The position numbers were made by a program, and so were the translations under genes. The notes under the pieces were generated by a model. It was not told the DNA's origin. It saw only the letters and a list, made by a program, of their open reading frames with translations, and made no database searches. From Doryteuthis pealeii (Eukaryota; Mollusca; Cephalopoda; Myopsida; Loliginidae), in assembly GCA_023376005.1 (NCBI GenBank), contig CM042142.1:54115994-54179993 (forward strand): a stretch of DNA of 64,000 bases, in the 5' to 3' direction. Below, piece by piece: positions 55,483 through 64,000 of the stretch (positions are counted from its first letter, which is position 1; each line of letters starts with the position of its first letter).

Positions 55483-55755
55483 GCGCTCTTAGCGTAACGA
55501 TTATCGTCATTGGAAATTAAATCGAGTTCAAATCCTGGTCGAGAATATTTACGTTTCGCTTAGTGATAATGCCTTTCGGAAAGGCATAAATTGATCAGCT
55601 CTACGCCCCCACTAACGCCAGCTATGGGTAAATAGTAGGGCAGACATAATTATTTAGTATTGATTAGGCAAGCTGTCTATGTGAACGAAAACTCTGAATT
55701 CAAACTAGCTCTTCTCCGTTTACAAATTGACCATGTGTCACATCCTGTCTGTAGT
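55483..55755 (+). mobile_element. SINE family 2, uninterrupted (empty site)
   Basis: Counterpart of 19983-20500 without the nested SINE. AGGCAAGCTGTC at about 55667 is followed directly by GTGAACGAAAACTCTG. Confidence 0.85.
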
Positions 55756-55763
55756 GAAGGGGT

Positions 55764-56105
55764 TGGTTTGGTTTCTTTGTTTAATGGCATATCAAGCTTC
55801 ATGGGTTATTTAATGCCATAAGCTATTCTTCGAGAATAGTGTCCTAGATGCATCTAATGGTGAAGTTCCAATTTTGGAGCCCTGGGGAGTGTGGAGTACC
55901 CTTTCATCGCCATTACTTTCAGGTGTACCCTGACCCACAGTGGTAGTACCTGTTATAGTTCCATCTATGGGTTAGATAAAAAAAACTAGTTTAAAAATTG
56001 AGTTTAGATATTTTTTAACTGTATACTCATCAAGAATGAATAAACAAACATTCTTCTGCATAAAATAATCCAACAAGGGTTGACATGCCGTAAAATCAAA
56101 CCAAT
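55764..56105 (+). mobile_element. TIR element, copy B
   Basis: Counterpart of 20521-20910 without its 55-bp tandem duplication. Confidence 0.75.
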
Positions 56106-56270
56106 TAGCTAGGAGAATAACAGTAGGGCTACTATTTAACCAATAACTGGGGGATGAGGGGTTTCATACCTTTTCTAAGGATATTAATCCGAAAGTCAAC
56201 ATAATAGCGCTACTGGAGTTTGAACTCGCTTACTACGATTTCGCAGTCCAGCACGTTAGCTACGATGACA
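56106..56270 (-). mobile_element. SINE family 2-like partial, copy B
   Basis: Counterpart of 20911-21080. Confidence 0.6.
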
Positions 56271-56493
56271 TGAGAACTCTCTTAGTGGAGGAGTTGGGTA
56301 AATACCGACATTTATTTCTTTATACTTTCCTACTGATAGCATCCAGCATATCATGTTGTGGCCCGAATATAGTCGATTGTTTATATTTACTAATAAAGCA
56401 AATAAGAGGCATAGGGACAGGTATAGTGTGTACCACCACTTTTTCAACTGAACAGGGCTTTGGTGATGCGCTTTTGAAAACAAGAGTAGTAGA

Positions 56494-57262
56494 GTTTGGT
56501 TTGTTTTTGTTTTACGGCATATCAACCTCAGTGGGTCATTTAATGCCGATAAAGTTTTGAAATAAATCAATTCTTAATGGATAATACAATTTTTTTATAA
56601 ATACATTTTTCTATTTAATCCATAGATGGGACCCTAACAGGTACTACCACTCCGGGTCAGAGTGGACCAGGGAGTAATGGTGATGAAGGGGTGCTCCACA
56701 TTCCCCAAACCTCCAAAACAGGAACCTCACCATCAGATAGAGTTTAACGTCATTCCCAGGACATGTAGACCTGCAGCCACCACCTTCTAGCACCCATATG
56801 ATAAAAAGGGGTTGGAGCTTGCCATAAGGGCAATAGGGTTGGGAAAATCATATAGGTGCTAGGGCTTGACGTGACCAGCCGATTGATCAAAGGGGGCCTC
56901 TCCGACCGACCGTCTAACCCAAGATAGGGCCAAAGTGGAGTATTGCATGTCATGAATTGCTCATCCACCTGGGCTCTATCCTTAAACATCACGGGTCGCC
57001 ACCCACGGTCAACAAGTGGCCTCATTGGGGGAGTCTTACCCCTCTGCAGAGGTGCAGTCGGTGCATTCTAACGCCCCTGCCGACAGGGCGGGAGAGTAGT
57101 AGAAGCGGTTAGGATCCCCTCTATGGGTTAAATAGAATGTGTTTTAAAAAAATGTTTTTCAAAATTTGAGTTTGACAAAAATTAAAAATACCCCTCAAGC
57201 AAAAATAGATCAAAACCTTTTCGACATAACCCAACAAGGGTTAATATACCGTAAAATGTAAA
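56494..57262 (+). mobile_element. TIR element with full left TIR, copy B
   Basis: Counterpart of 21311-22046. The left terminus TTTACGGCATATCAACCTCA and the following GTCATTTAATGCCGATAAAG are complete here, giving the best left TIR of this subfamily. The core keeps CCTGCCGACAGGGCGGG. Confidence 0.82.
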
Positions 57263-57375
57263 AAAAAAACATAGCCACATTTGAAAACACTGCATTTACC
57301 TGGGCGCGAACACTGGCTTCTGATACCAGTGGGAAATACACGCAGCAGACTTTCTAATATATTTATAATTGTAAA

Positions 57376-57656
57376 GGCGCGTGGCATAATGGTTACAGTC
57401 ATAGGAAATGAAGTCGTCGACCCGAGTTCAAATCATGGGCAAGGGTGTTTTCATTTCACATAGCGCTAATACCTTTGGGAAAGGTGTGAATACAACTATA
57501 CTCCCTCCAGCTATGGGTAAATAGTAGGACTGTCTGGGATCTTTAGCCTTGGTTAAGCAACCAATCTAGGAGAAGGAAAATTCTGAATTCAAATCTGTTA
57601 AACTCTGTTTGAGAAATTGACTTTGTGTCGCATCCTGCTCGTGCGGAGATGTTGGT
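57376..57656 (+). mobile_element. SINE family 2, copy B
   Basis: Counterpart of 22152-22433; no TA tail. Confidence 0.85.
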
Positions 57657-57675
57657 GTAATACAGGTACAAGTGA

Positions 57676-57714
57676 TAACCTACTCGAGTTTCACCATAAG
57701 GATATTCAGGGTTA
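57676..57714 (-). ncRNA. Hammerhead-like motif, family iii, copy B
   Basis: The minus strand reads TAACC, CTGAATA, TCC-TTAT-GGT, GAA, ACTCGAGT, A, GGTTA. Helix I is a perfect 5 bp here, but G8 is T. Copy A has the right core and a damaged helix I, so an intact ancestor is likely. Confidence 0.5.
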
Positions 57715-57829
57715 AATCCACTGGATTAATCAAGATATTGATTAATTGCAGTTGATTACACGTGACCATATTCACCGGTAAGTCGATTACATTGTGACCA
57801 TATTACACCGGTAAGTCACCTTTTCCAAA

Positions 57830-57835
<6 letters not shown>

Positions 57836-57863
<28 letters not shown>
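57836..57863. repeat. (TA)n microsatellite
   Basis: About 28 bases; A has longer and interrupted TA here. Confidence 0.9.
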
Positions 57864-57865
<2 letters not shown>

Positions 57866-58078
57866 TGAAAGTATTACCTAGCAGAGTCTTCCACCATTTG
57901 ACTTTTTTGCGATGTGACAACATTATTGTATTACATAGAAATGTATAGAAGAGAAAATAAAAATAGAAAGATTATGTTGCGCCTATCTTTCTAGTGAAAT
58001 ATCCTTATGTTGCATAACGGGTTAGATTGAAAGGAGTTGGGGGGGTAATAGTAATCATTCTACATTTATCTTCTAACT

Positions 58079-58342
58079 CAGGGGTCACCAAACTACGGTC
58101 CGCGAAGGCATTTTATCTGGCCCGCCGACGGTACTTAAATTTGTTTAAAACGTACGGACGCGAGACGTTCTGATACCATTTAAATTTAAATATCATGTTA
58201 AGCTTACTAAATCTTCATGATTTAGGTAGGTTACAAAATTTTGTGCGTGAGAGTATTTCACTTGTTAGAATAATAATGTGGCCCGTGCTCGTTATTTTTT
58301 CAATTATCCGGCCCACCGGGAGAAAAAAATTGGTGATCCCTG
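58079..58342. mobile_element. hAT MITE, copy B
   Basis: Same CAGGGGTCACC terminus and TTCTAACT duplication (58071-58078 and 58343-58350). About 58 bp shorter than A through internal deletions, including the GGCCCGCGGGCTGGAT segment. Confidence 0.92.
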
Positions 58343-58350
58343 TTCTAACT

Positions 58351-58536
58351 GATCAACTATTTTCTTGGTTGGAACTAGTTGTTGGGCTCTTCTATTCTGG
58401 ATCTGAGTAGCTGGGTCTGTGTCCGTTAGTGGATCTATTGTTGGGCTAGATGGCTTTCTCGCTGTTCTTCAAGTAGTCTGAAACTACTTGGGTTATTTTT
58501 CTTGTCTTTGATAGCTCTTAATAATAAAGACAAGAT

Positions 58537-58575
<39 letters not shown>

Positions 58576-59171
58576 AGCTCATTTATTTATCCCCAAGTAA
58601 AAATGCCTTTGGAGAACAGACTCGTATTGGGTCTGCTCTCTTCTAACACTCAGCCCAGACTGCCAACTCTTCACTCTCTTTATTTTCCACTCTTCGCCTG
58701 TTAGTATCAATGGACCAATCAGAGATCGACAGGTAGCCTTTCATACGTCATCCTCAAAATTCTGGTAACTAACTTTCCACTCTAATCTACAGTTTTTGGT
58801 TTTTCCGTCTCATTATTTTACACTTACATTGAAAATCAGCTTTCGAAATCCTAGCTTGTCTATCTAGATCGGATTCTTTTCAGCAAGTCTTTCTACCCAT
58901 TATTAATTGGCCTTGTGCCGAACTTGGACATACTCAATGAATACTTTTAAAATAAATGACATACCCTGTGGCAGAAATAGTTGCATATTATCATATTATT
59001 TCGGCAGGTTTATGTTCCAGGTTTTCTAATACAGATTTTAAAGGGTGTCTAGAAAATTAGTGTAACATGACTTTTATTCTAATCACCCCCCCCCTTGTCT
59101 CTTTGTCGTACTTGGAAAATGACGTATGCTGCGTCAGCATGTTTATTAGCTCATCTGATTATTATATTTAC
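58351..59171. other. Spacer, copy B
   Basis: Counterpart of 23296-24068. A T run of about 33 bases at 58541-58574 replaces a run of 8 in A. Confidence 0.6.
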
Positions 59172-59428
59172 ATATTTACCAACCATCCCCTCCGTACGAG
59201 TAGGATGTGACAGAAAATCAATTTTTTTAAGCGGTGTTTAATAGGTCTGAATTCAGAATTTTCTTTCTCCTAGACTGGCTGCTTAACCAAGGTTAAAGAG
59301 CCCTATTATTTATCCATAGCTGGAGGAATAGTTGGATTCATATATTTCCCAATGGCATTAATCCGCTATGTGAAATTGTCTTACAGAGTTCATTTTCTAT
59401 GACGGTAACCATTACAACAGTCGCCTCT
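59172..59428 (-). mobile_element. SINE family 2, copy B
   Basis: Counterpart of 24069-24331. Its head is better preserved (GACGGTAACCATTA). Confidence 0.75.
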
Positions 59429-60624
59429 ATCTGATTATTATAAGTAATAGAGAGAGAGTGAATCAAGTTAAAGAAAAGTCGGGGGGGGGTCAAAGTAAGA
59501 ATGCTTTTACCAGGGCTCGAACACGGGCTCCTGGTGTCGGCAGAAAATCTGCATCTATTTCTGTCGCGGGGCAGATATTCTTATATTCATTCTGATTACA
59601 TAGCACAGCCTCCCGCCATTTTATTCTTTGGCCTTTTTTGACTCCTAGAGATTCTAATTCATTTCCAGAGATATATCCTATGTACAGTAGTGGAATAAAG
59701 GAAGGGGGTCATTGAGGGGCAGAAGCCCCGGGGAGCAGCTTCGGGAGGCGCCAAATCGCTCTAACCCCAAAAGCCTCATAAAGTGTGCAGTTTTCACTCT
59801 AATCAGAAAAAAATATTTCAACTGAAATAATGACGGATCTGTTTGATAATACTAACATGGATGACATTTTATCCTTCTTGAGAGAAATAGAAATAAAAGT
59901 ATATCGAAAATCATGAATCAGATATAAAGTAGATCCGCAAAAATACACCTATAAAGAAAACTTGAATACCAAATTTTATCTCACAGTTTTTTCTTGGTTT
60001 CTTTTGCATTAGATAACCCACAGGGGTTATAATACCATTAAACAAACCAATCCGAACCAAACCAAATAAAGTTAATGAAAATTATTTATACCAATTTGAA
60101 GATATTAAGAACAGGAAACACATAAACTTTTATCAAAATAACTTTTTCGTCATTAAATTACCGGAAAAGAGTTGATATGCCGTTTAATAAACAAATCACA
60201 TTTGCGTTGATATAACATTGAAATATATTGCCTAACTTTGCCTCTATACTCGTGAACTATGAATGCGAATCGATAGGTTAAGCTTTGAAAAATCTGAATC
60301 GGTATTTATCAATCAATGGAGGGGTCGCAGGGCTGAACTCTTACCCCCCATTCCGAATACGACGGTAGCATGCCACTGCTTGTTCACATACACAAACGCA
60401 TGTACATAAGGTGAGCTCAATAAATATCGATACTGAGGTCGTATTTACCAACACAAAAATGAACAATGAATTAATTTTCTTTAAAATAGTCCCTTTGGTA
60501 TTCAATACACTTATTCCAGTGAGTTTTCATTGGTCAAAGCATTTTGTGAACCTTCTCTTTTGATAAGGTGTGAAGTTTTACTGTTATATTTTTAAAGGTT
60601 CTCAATAGCCTTCAAAGTGTCCTG
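59429..60624. other. Spacer with TIR remnants, copy B
   Basis: Counterpart of 24332-25735. Only one of the two AAAGTTAATGAAAATTATTT segments is present, so the duplication seen at 25014/25155 is private to A or was lost here. Confidence 0.55.
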
Positions 60625-60843
60625 GGAATGGCATTAAACTGCATCTAATGGTAAAGTTTTAATTCTGGAATTCTCTGTTCATTGCCATTACTCCCAGGTC
60701 CACCCTGATTCGGAGTGGTAGTACCTGTTAGGGTTAAATAGATAGAAATGTGTTTAAAAATTTGAATACCCAATGAATAAAACAAATGTCTTCGGCATAA
60801 AATAACCCAACTATGGTTGACATACCGTAAAATTCCATCAATC
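60625..60843 (+). mobile_element. TIR right-end fragment, copy B
   Basis: Counterpart of 25735-25955, with terminus TTGACATACCGTAAAATTCC better preserved. Confidence 0.65.
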
Positions 60844-61377
60844 AACCAGTTTAAACTAAGCTTTGTACATTACAGACCATTTTAATCTTTTGGGTTTTTA
60901 TGCAGGCTCACATGAGGCAAATGAAGATATTTGAAGATTGTGTTGCGTCAATCTTTTAAATCAATCTCGGTCTTATAGCTCGTCAAGGCACTATTTTTAT
61001 TGTATTTTATAGTCATGGACAATCTGGCGTATCTTTTCTACATCTTAATACAGAGATATCCGCATTCAACAAAAATATTGTCTGAAAGCGAGAGAGAGAG
61101 TAAAGTACATTCATCTCACTGCTAATTCTATTCATGACCCCATAAATTCACACAGATACACACACGAAGATGAAATCCCGCTCAGGCATGCGCTCGCTCG
61201 CTCGCTCGCTCGCTCGCTCATAGCAGTAAAAATCGGCATACGCATGCGCAGATTTTGTTTTTTCGTTATCTTCTTTTCTCGCCCCAGTTTCTTTTTAGAG
61301 CAACCATTTTCTTTTTTCCTTTTTAATTAATTTTTCTAATTTCTCGTATCTTTTTTTTATATTAATTTTATAGTTTT

Positions 61378-61453
<76 letters not shown>

Positions 61454-61654
61454 GCCTTTTGATTATTCATTCTCTGATAATATTTTTCTTTTTCTTTGTT
61501 CTTCCTTCCTCCCTTGATTTTTCTTTGTTTTACTTCCATCATTTGTACCTTCCTGTCTTCATTAAGCCGAATCTCTAATTAATAAAGAACAGACATTAAA
61601 TTTAAGGTTCCAAAGATTACTACCTGGCCGCTTTCATCTTGCCCTGTAGATTGC
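60844..61654. other. Spacer with (CTCG)n and (CT)n, copy B
   Basis: CGCT repeat at 61188-61219 and CT run 61382-61451. The open frame of A at 26028 is broken here. Confidence 0.7.
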
Positions 61655-62320
61655 TGGTTAGTTGGATTTTACGGCATGTCAATCCTTATTGGGTTATTTT
61701 ATGCCGAAGACGTTTTGTTTCCTTAATTCGTATTGGGTATTCAATTTTTTTAAAAACTCAGTTTTCTTTAACTCTTTTTTTAAACACATTTTTAAATTCA
61801 GTTTTTGATCAATTTAACCCATAGATGGGACACTAATAGGTACTACCACTTCGGATCAGTATCGACCTCGGAGTAATGGTGATAATGGGGTACTCCATAC
61901 TCCCCGCAGCTCCAGAATTGGAACTTCACTATTTTCTCACAAAGCACAATATTATACCTAGTATTCGTTTGATTGCATAATGTTCTACAAGAGATGAGAT
62001 TCTGACCAGTTTTTTAATTCCGTACACAATTCCCAGTGGATCACCTTTCTCACTCAGTTGTATCTAGTCTTGCATTCCTTCTGTGCCACTTAGTGAGGTT
62101 CCAATTCTGGAGCTCTTGGAAGAGTTGACTACCTCTTCATTGCCATTACACCCATGTCCACTCTGATCCAGACAGATGATACCTGTCCGATCTAGGTATT
62201 AAATAGATCAAACATGAATTTTAGATTCAATTCTGAATACCCAACAATGAATAAAACAATCGTTTTCAGTTTATATATCTCAACAAGGATTGACATGCCG
62301 TAGAATCCAACCAACCAACC
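61655..62320 (+). mobile_element. TIR element with long arms, copy B
   Basis: Counterpart of 26793-27420. The left end GTTGGATTTTACGGCATGTC plus TTGGGTTATTTTATGCCGAA is complete. Both long subterminal arms are recognisable. Confidence 0.82.
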
Positions 62321-62495
62321 TATTGTGCCAGTTTATTGGATTTGCATGTAATTAACTGTTTCATCGCTGTCATCACATAACCTATACAAACAAGTCTTCG
62401 CTCTCATATAATAAGGGATGGAGCGCTATATGGCGGCCTTTACATACATAGGGATGTGTGTATTAAAAACAGTTAAAATCCCCTTCGCATTCTGT

Positions 62496-62640
62496 AAGTG
62501 ACTATAGCCTAGCGGTTAAGGTGTCTGACTGATGCTGAACCGATTGGATTTCAATCCCGGCTGTAGGTAGCTTACAAATGTCTAGCCACACTGAGGAGAC
62601 TTGATAAGTCGAAACACGTGTCTGTGGATGCCTATATAAT
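62496..62640 (+). mobile_element. tRNA-headed SINE family 3 with intact hammerhead
   Basis: A box region TAGCCTAGCGGTTAAGG, B box GGATTTCAATCC, linker ending TCTAGCCACA, hammerhead at 62586-62627, then CCTATATAATGTGTG. Same order as 27601-27745. If transcribed from the internal Pol III promoter, the RNA would carry the ribozyme about 60 nt after the B box. Confidence 0.8.
62586..62627 (+). ncRNA. Hammerhead ribozyme, fully conserved core
   Basis: Helix I 5' strand CCACA (62586-62590); core CTGAGGA (62591-62597); helix II GACTT, loop GAT, AAGTC (62598-62610) with the usual first G-C pair; GAA (62611-62613); helix III ACAC/GTGT (62614-62621); cleavage nucleotide C (62622); helix I 3' strand TGTGG (62623-62627). 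All invariant hammerhead nucleotides are present. It is a type I arrangement, open at helix I. Helix III is a palindrome with no real loop, which favours two copies pairing in trans or in a tandem transcript. Confidence 0.8.
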
Positions 62641-62679
62641 GTGTGCGTGAAGAAAAAGTGGAAGTGAATACGACAGTAT

Positions 62680-62749
62680 GTAATATTGTAAAAAATTGAA
62701 AAAAACACAAGTTTATAAACTAGTGTTTTTTCACTTTTTTTACGATATT

Positions 62750-62751
<2 letters not shown>
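62680..62751. repeat. AT-rich inverted repeat, copy B
   Basis: Arms 62680-62708 and 62723-62751 pair well (GTAATATTGTAAAAAATTGA; TTTTTTTACGATATTAC) with a 14-base loop. Confidence 0.8.

Positions 62752-62811
<60 letters not shown>
62752..62811. repeat. (AC)n-(TA)n microsatellite
   Basis: AC to 62774, TA to 62811. Confidence 0.95.
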
Positions 62812-62816
<5 letters not shown>

Positions 62817-62940
62817 GACTCCCCGAGGAATAGGGTATCGACCGCCGATACAATTATCAACCGAATAAGTTGGGTTTATAAAGAATATAAAAGTGCTCAA
62901 TGCGTTATTAGAGCGGATTTAGTAGAAAGAAATAGATGGA

Positions 62941-62980
62941 TAACCTACTTAAGTTTCACCAAAAATTGATCATTAGGTTT
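62941..62980 (-). ncRNA. Hammerhead-like motif, family iii, ACTTAAGT form
   Basis: The minus strand reads AAACC, TAATGA, TCA...GGT, GAA, palindrome ACTTAAGT, A, GGTTATCC. Helix III differs from 57682-57689 (ACTCGAGT) by two paired changes that keep the palindrome. The core has at least one change (G5A or a lost C). Confidence 0.5.
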
Positions 62981-63201
62981 AATTATGAATTAATCAAAAT
63001 AATTGATTAATTAAGGACAACCGCGGAAGTGAATAATACAATTGTAGCCTCGCACAAAAAAAATTACAAACGAGTCTTACTGAATGTAACGAACAAGGAA
63101 CACATTGAATCTTTTTATTCAACCTTTTCTTGTTTCTTTGTAAAGAATTTTATATGGGTATTAAGGGATGTGTAAGAACGTTATGAGTGTTAAGGGTTGG
63201 T

Positions 63202-63240
63202 TGGTTGGATTTTACGGCATGTCAATCCTTTTTCTTTTAA
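63202..63240 (+). mobile_element. Left terminus of TIR element, interrupted, copy B
   Basis: TTGGATTTTACGGCATGTCA then TCC; counterpart of 28331-28376. Confidence 0.7.
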
Positions 63241-63244
63241 TTTT

Positions 63245-63712
63245 TGAAATGAGGCTTGAATTTGTATTATTTGGATTATTGTCCTCGTCGTCATTGTTAT
63301 ATACACAACGTTTCGATTGATGTGCTTCCCCGGCCTTATTCAGGTGTTTGTTGTCGGAACCTTCTTGAACTCCAGTCCAGTTGGATACATGGAGACATGG
63401 ATATTGTTGTAGGATTAATACAGTTCTAACTGACAATCATCTCTAGGCTGTAGGTTCAATCCTGGCCAAGGGCGATAGTAACATAAAGTACTTAACACAG
63501 CCCAACCCGGTCATAGTTAACGGAACGAGAACTGTCTACCCCAGTGGATTGAATAAAAGGTTCGATTCGAATGTTCCGTGAAGGCTCTCGATTAAGACAA
63601 GCAGGTTCCCGAATTCAAAGAGGTTTCAGAGTTTGACAAGAAATACCTGAAGAAGGCCGGAGGACACATCGGCCGAAAAAACAATGAAGATGGGGACAAT
63701 AATCCAAATGAT
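63245..63712. mobile_element. Nested foldback element, copy B
   Basis: Counterpart of 28379-28868, with a clean left arm TTATTTGGATTATTGTCCTC. A deletion removes the CGTTGTGTAAATA part of the right arm near 63677. Confidence 0.7.
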
Positions 63713-63719
63713 ACATGTC

Positions 63720-64000
63720 TACCCTTGTTGGGTTATTTTATTCATATTTGATGGTTATTGAAAAATCTTTCAAACTCAATTTTTTAAACACATTTCTCTT
63801 AGCTCATTTTCTTCTATTTTTACTTCTCATTATTTAACATTTAAGCCTGAGATGGGACCCTCACAGGTATTGCCCCTCTGGGTCAGGGTGGACCTGGGAG
63901 TATTAACGAAGAGATACTCACACTCCCTAGAGCTCCAGAATTGGAACTTCACCATGAGATGCAGTTTAACGTCATGCCCAGGGCACTAAGACACACAGAC
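63720..64000 (+). mobile_element. TIR element continuation, cut by window end
   Basis: Counterpart of 28870-29147. Confidence 0.7.

Larger units (their letters stand above)
44085..64000 (+). repeat. Large direct duplication, copy B
   Basis: Collinear with 7119-29147; see copy A for anchors. It lacks the nested SINE of A, has shorter minisatellites and shows numerous one-base length differences in homopolymers. Confidence 0.95.

Overview
The window is eukaryotic, almost certainly invertebrate animal, non-coding DNA. It is AT-rich and saturated with TA, TG/AC and CT/GA microsatellites. It carries several tRNA-derived SINE families (RNA polymerase III A and B boxes), a hAT-type non-autonomous transposon, a long-TIR MITE-like family and several minisatellites. 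I could not name the species. No protein-coding gene, rRNA or functional tRNA gene can be supported: all long open frames lie in tandem repeats, usually in two or three frames at once.

Layout. 1-7.1 kb: TA/TG repeats, SINE copies and a GATA/TATC-type minisatellite. 7.1-29.1 kb (block A): a 22-kb stretch of minisatellites, microsatellites, SINEs, hAT and TIR elements. 29.1-42.05 kb: sequence seen once in the window, with a 290-bp dispersed repeat, a 32-bp minisatellite, two near-perfect hairpins and degraded TIR elements. 42,052-42,151: a 100-N assembly gap. 42,152-44.07 kb: an inverted copy of part of block A, which folds back at about 44,077 onto block B (44.08-64.0 kb). Block B is a direct second copy of block A that runs off the window end. 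The exact 100-N gap, the fold-back at the contig edge and many one-base indels suggest block B is an alternative haplotype joined in tandem. The two copies nevertheless differ by real events, including a SINE insertion with target-site duplication present only in A.

Most notable content: hammerhead ribozymes. (i) A tRNA-headed SINE family carries a hammerhead downstream of its B box; the copy at 62,586-62,627 has every conserved core nucleotide and three plausible helices, while its partner in A and a third copy at 2.67 kb are decayed. (ii) A complete hammerhead on the minus strand lies in one arm of an inverted repeat at 11.16 kb and again at 47.94 kb. (iii) A third family near 22.5, 28.1, 57.7 and 62.9 kb is hammerhead-like, with compensatory changes in helix III. 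In all three families helix III is an 8-nt palindrome, as in hammerheads thought to act as dimers. These assignments were made by eye and were not tested by folding or covariance search.
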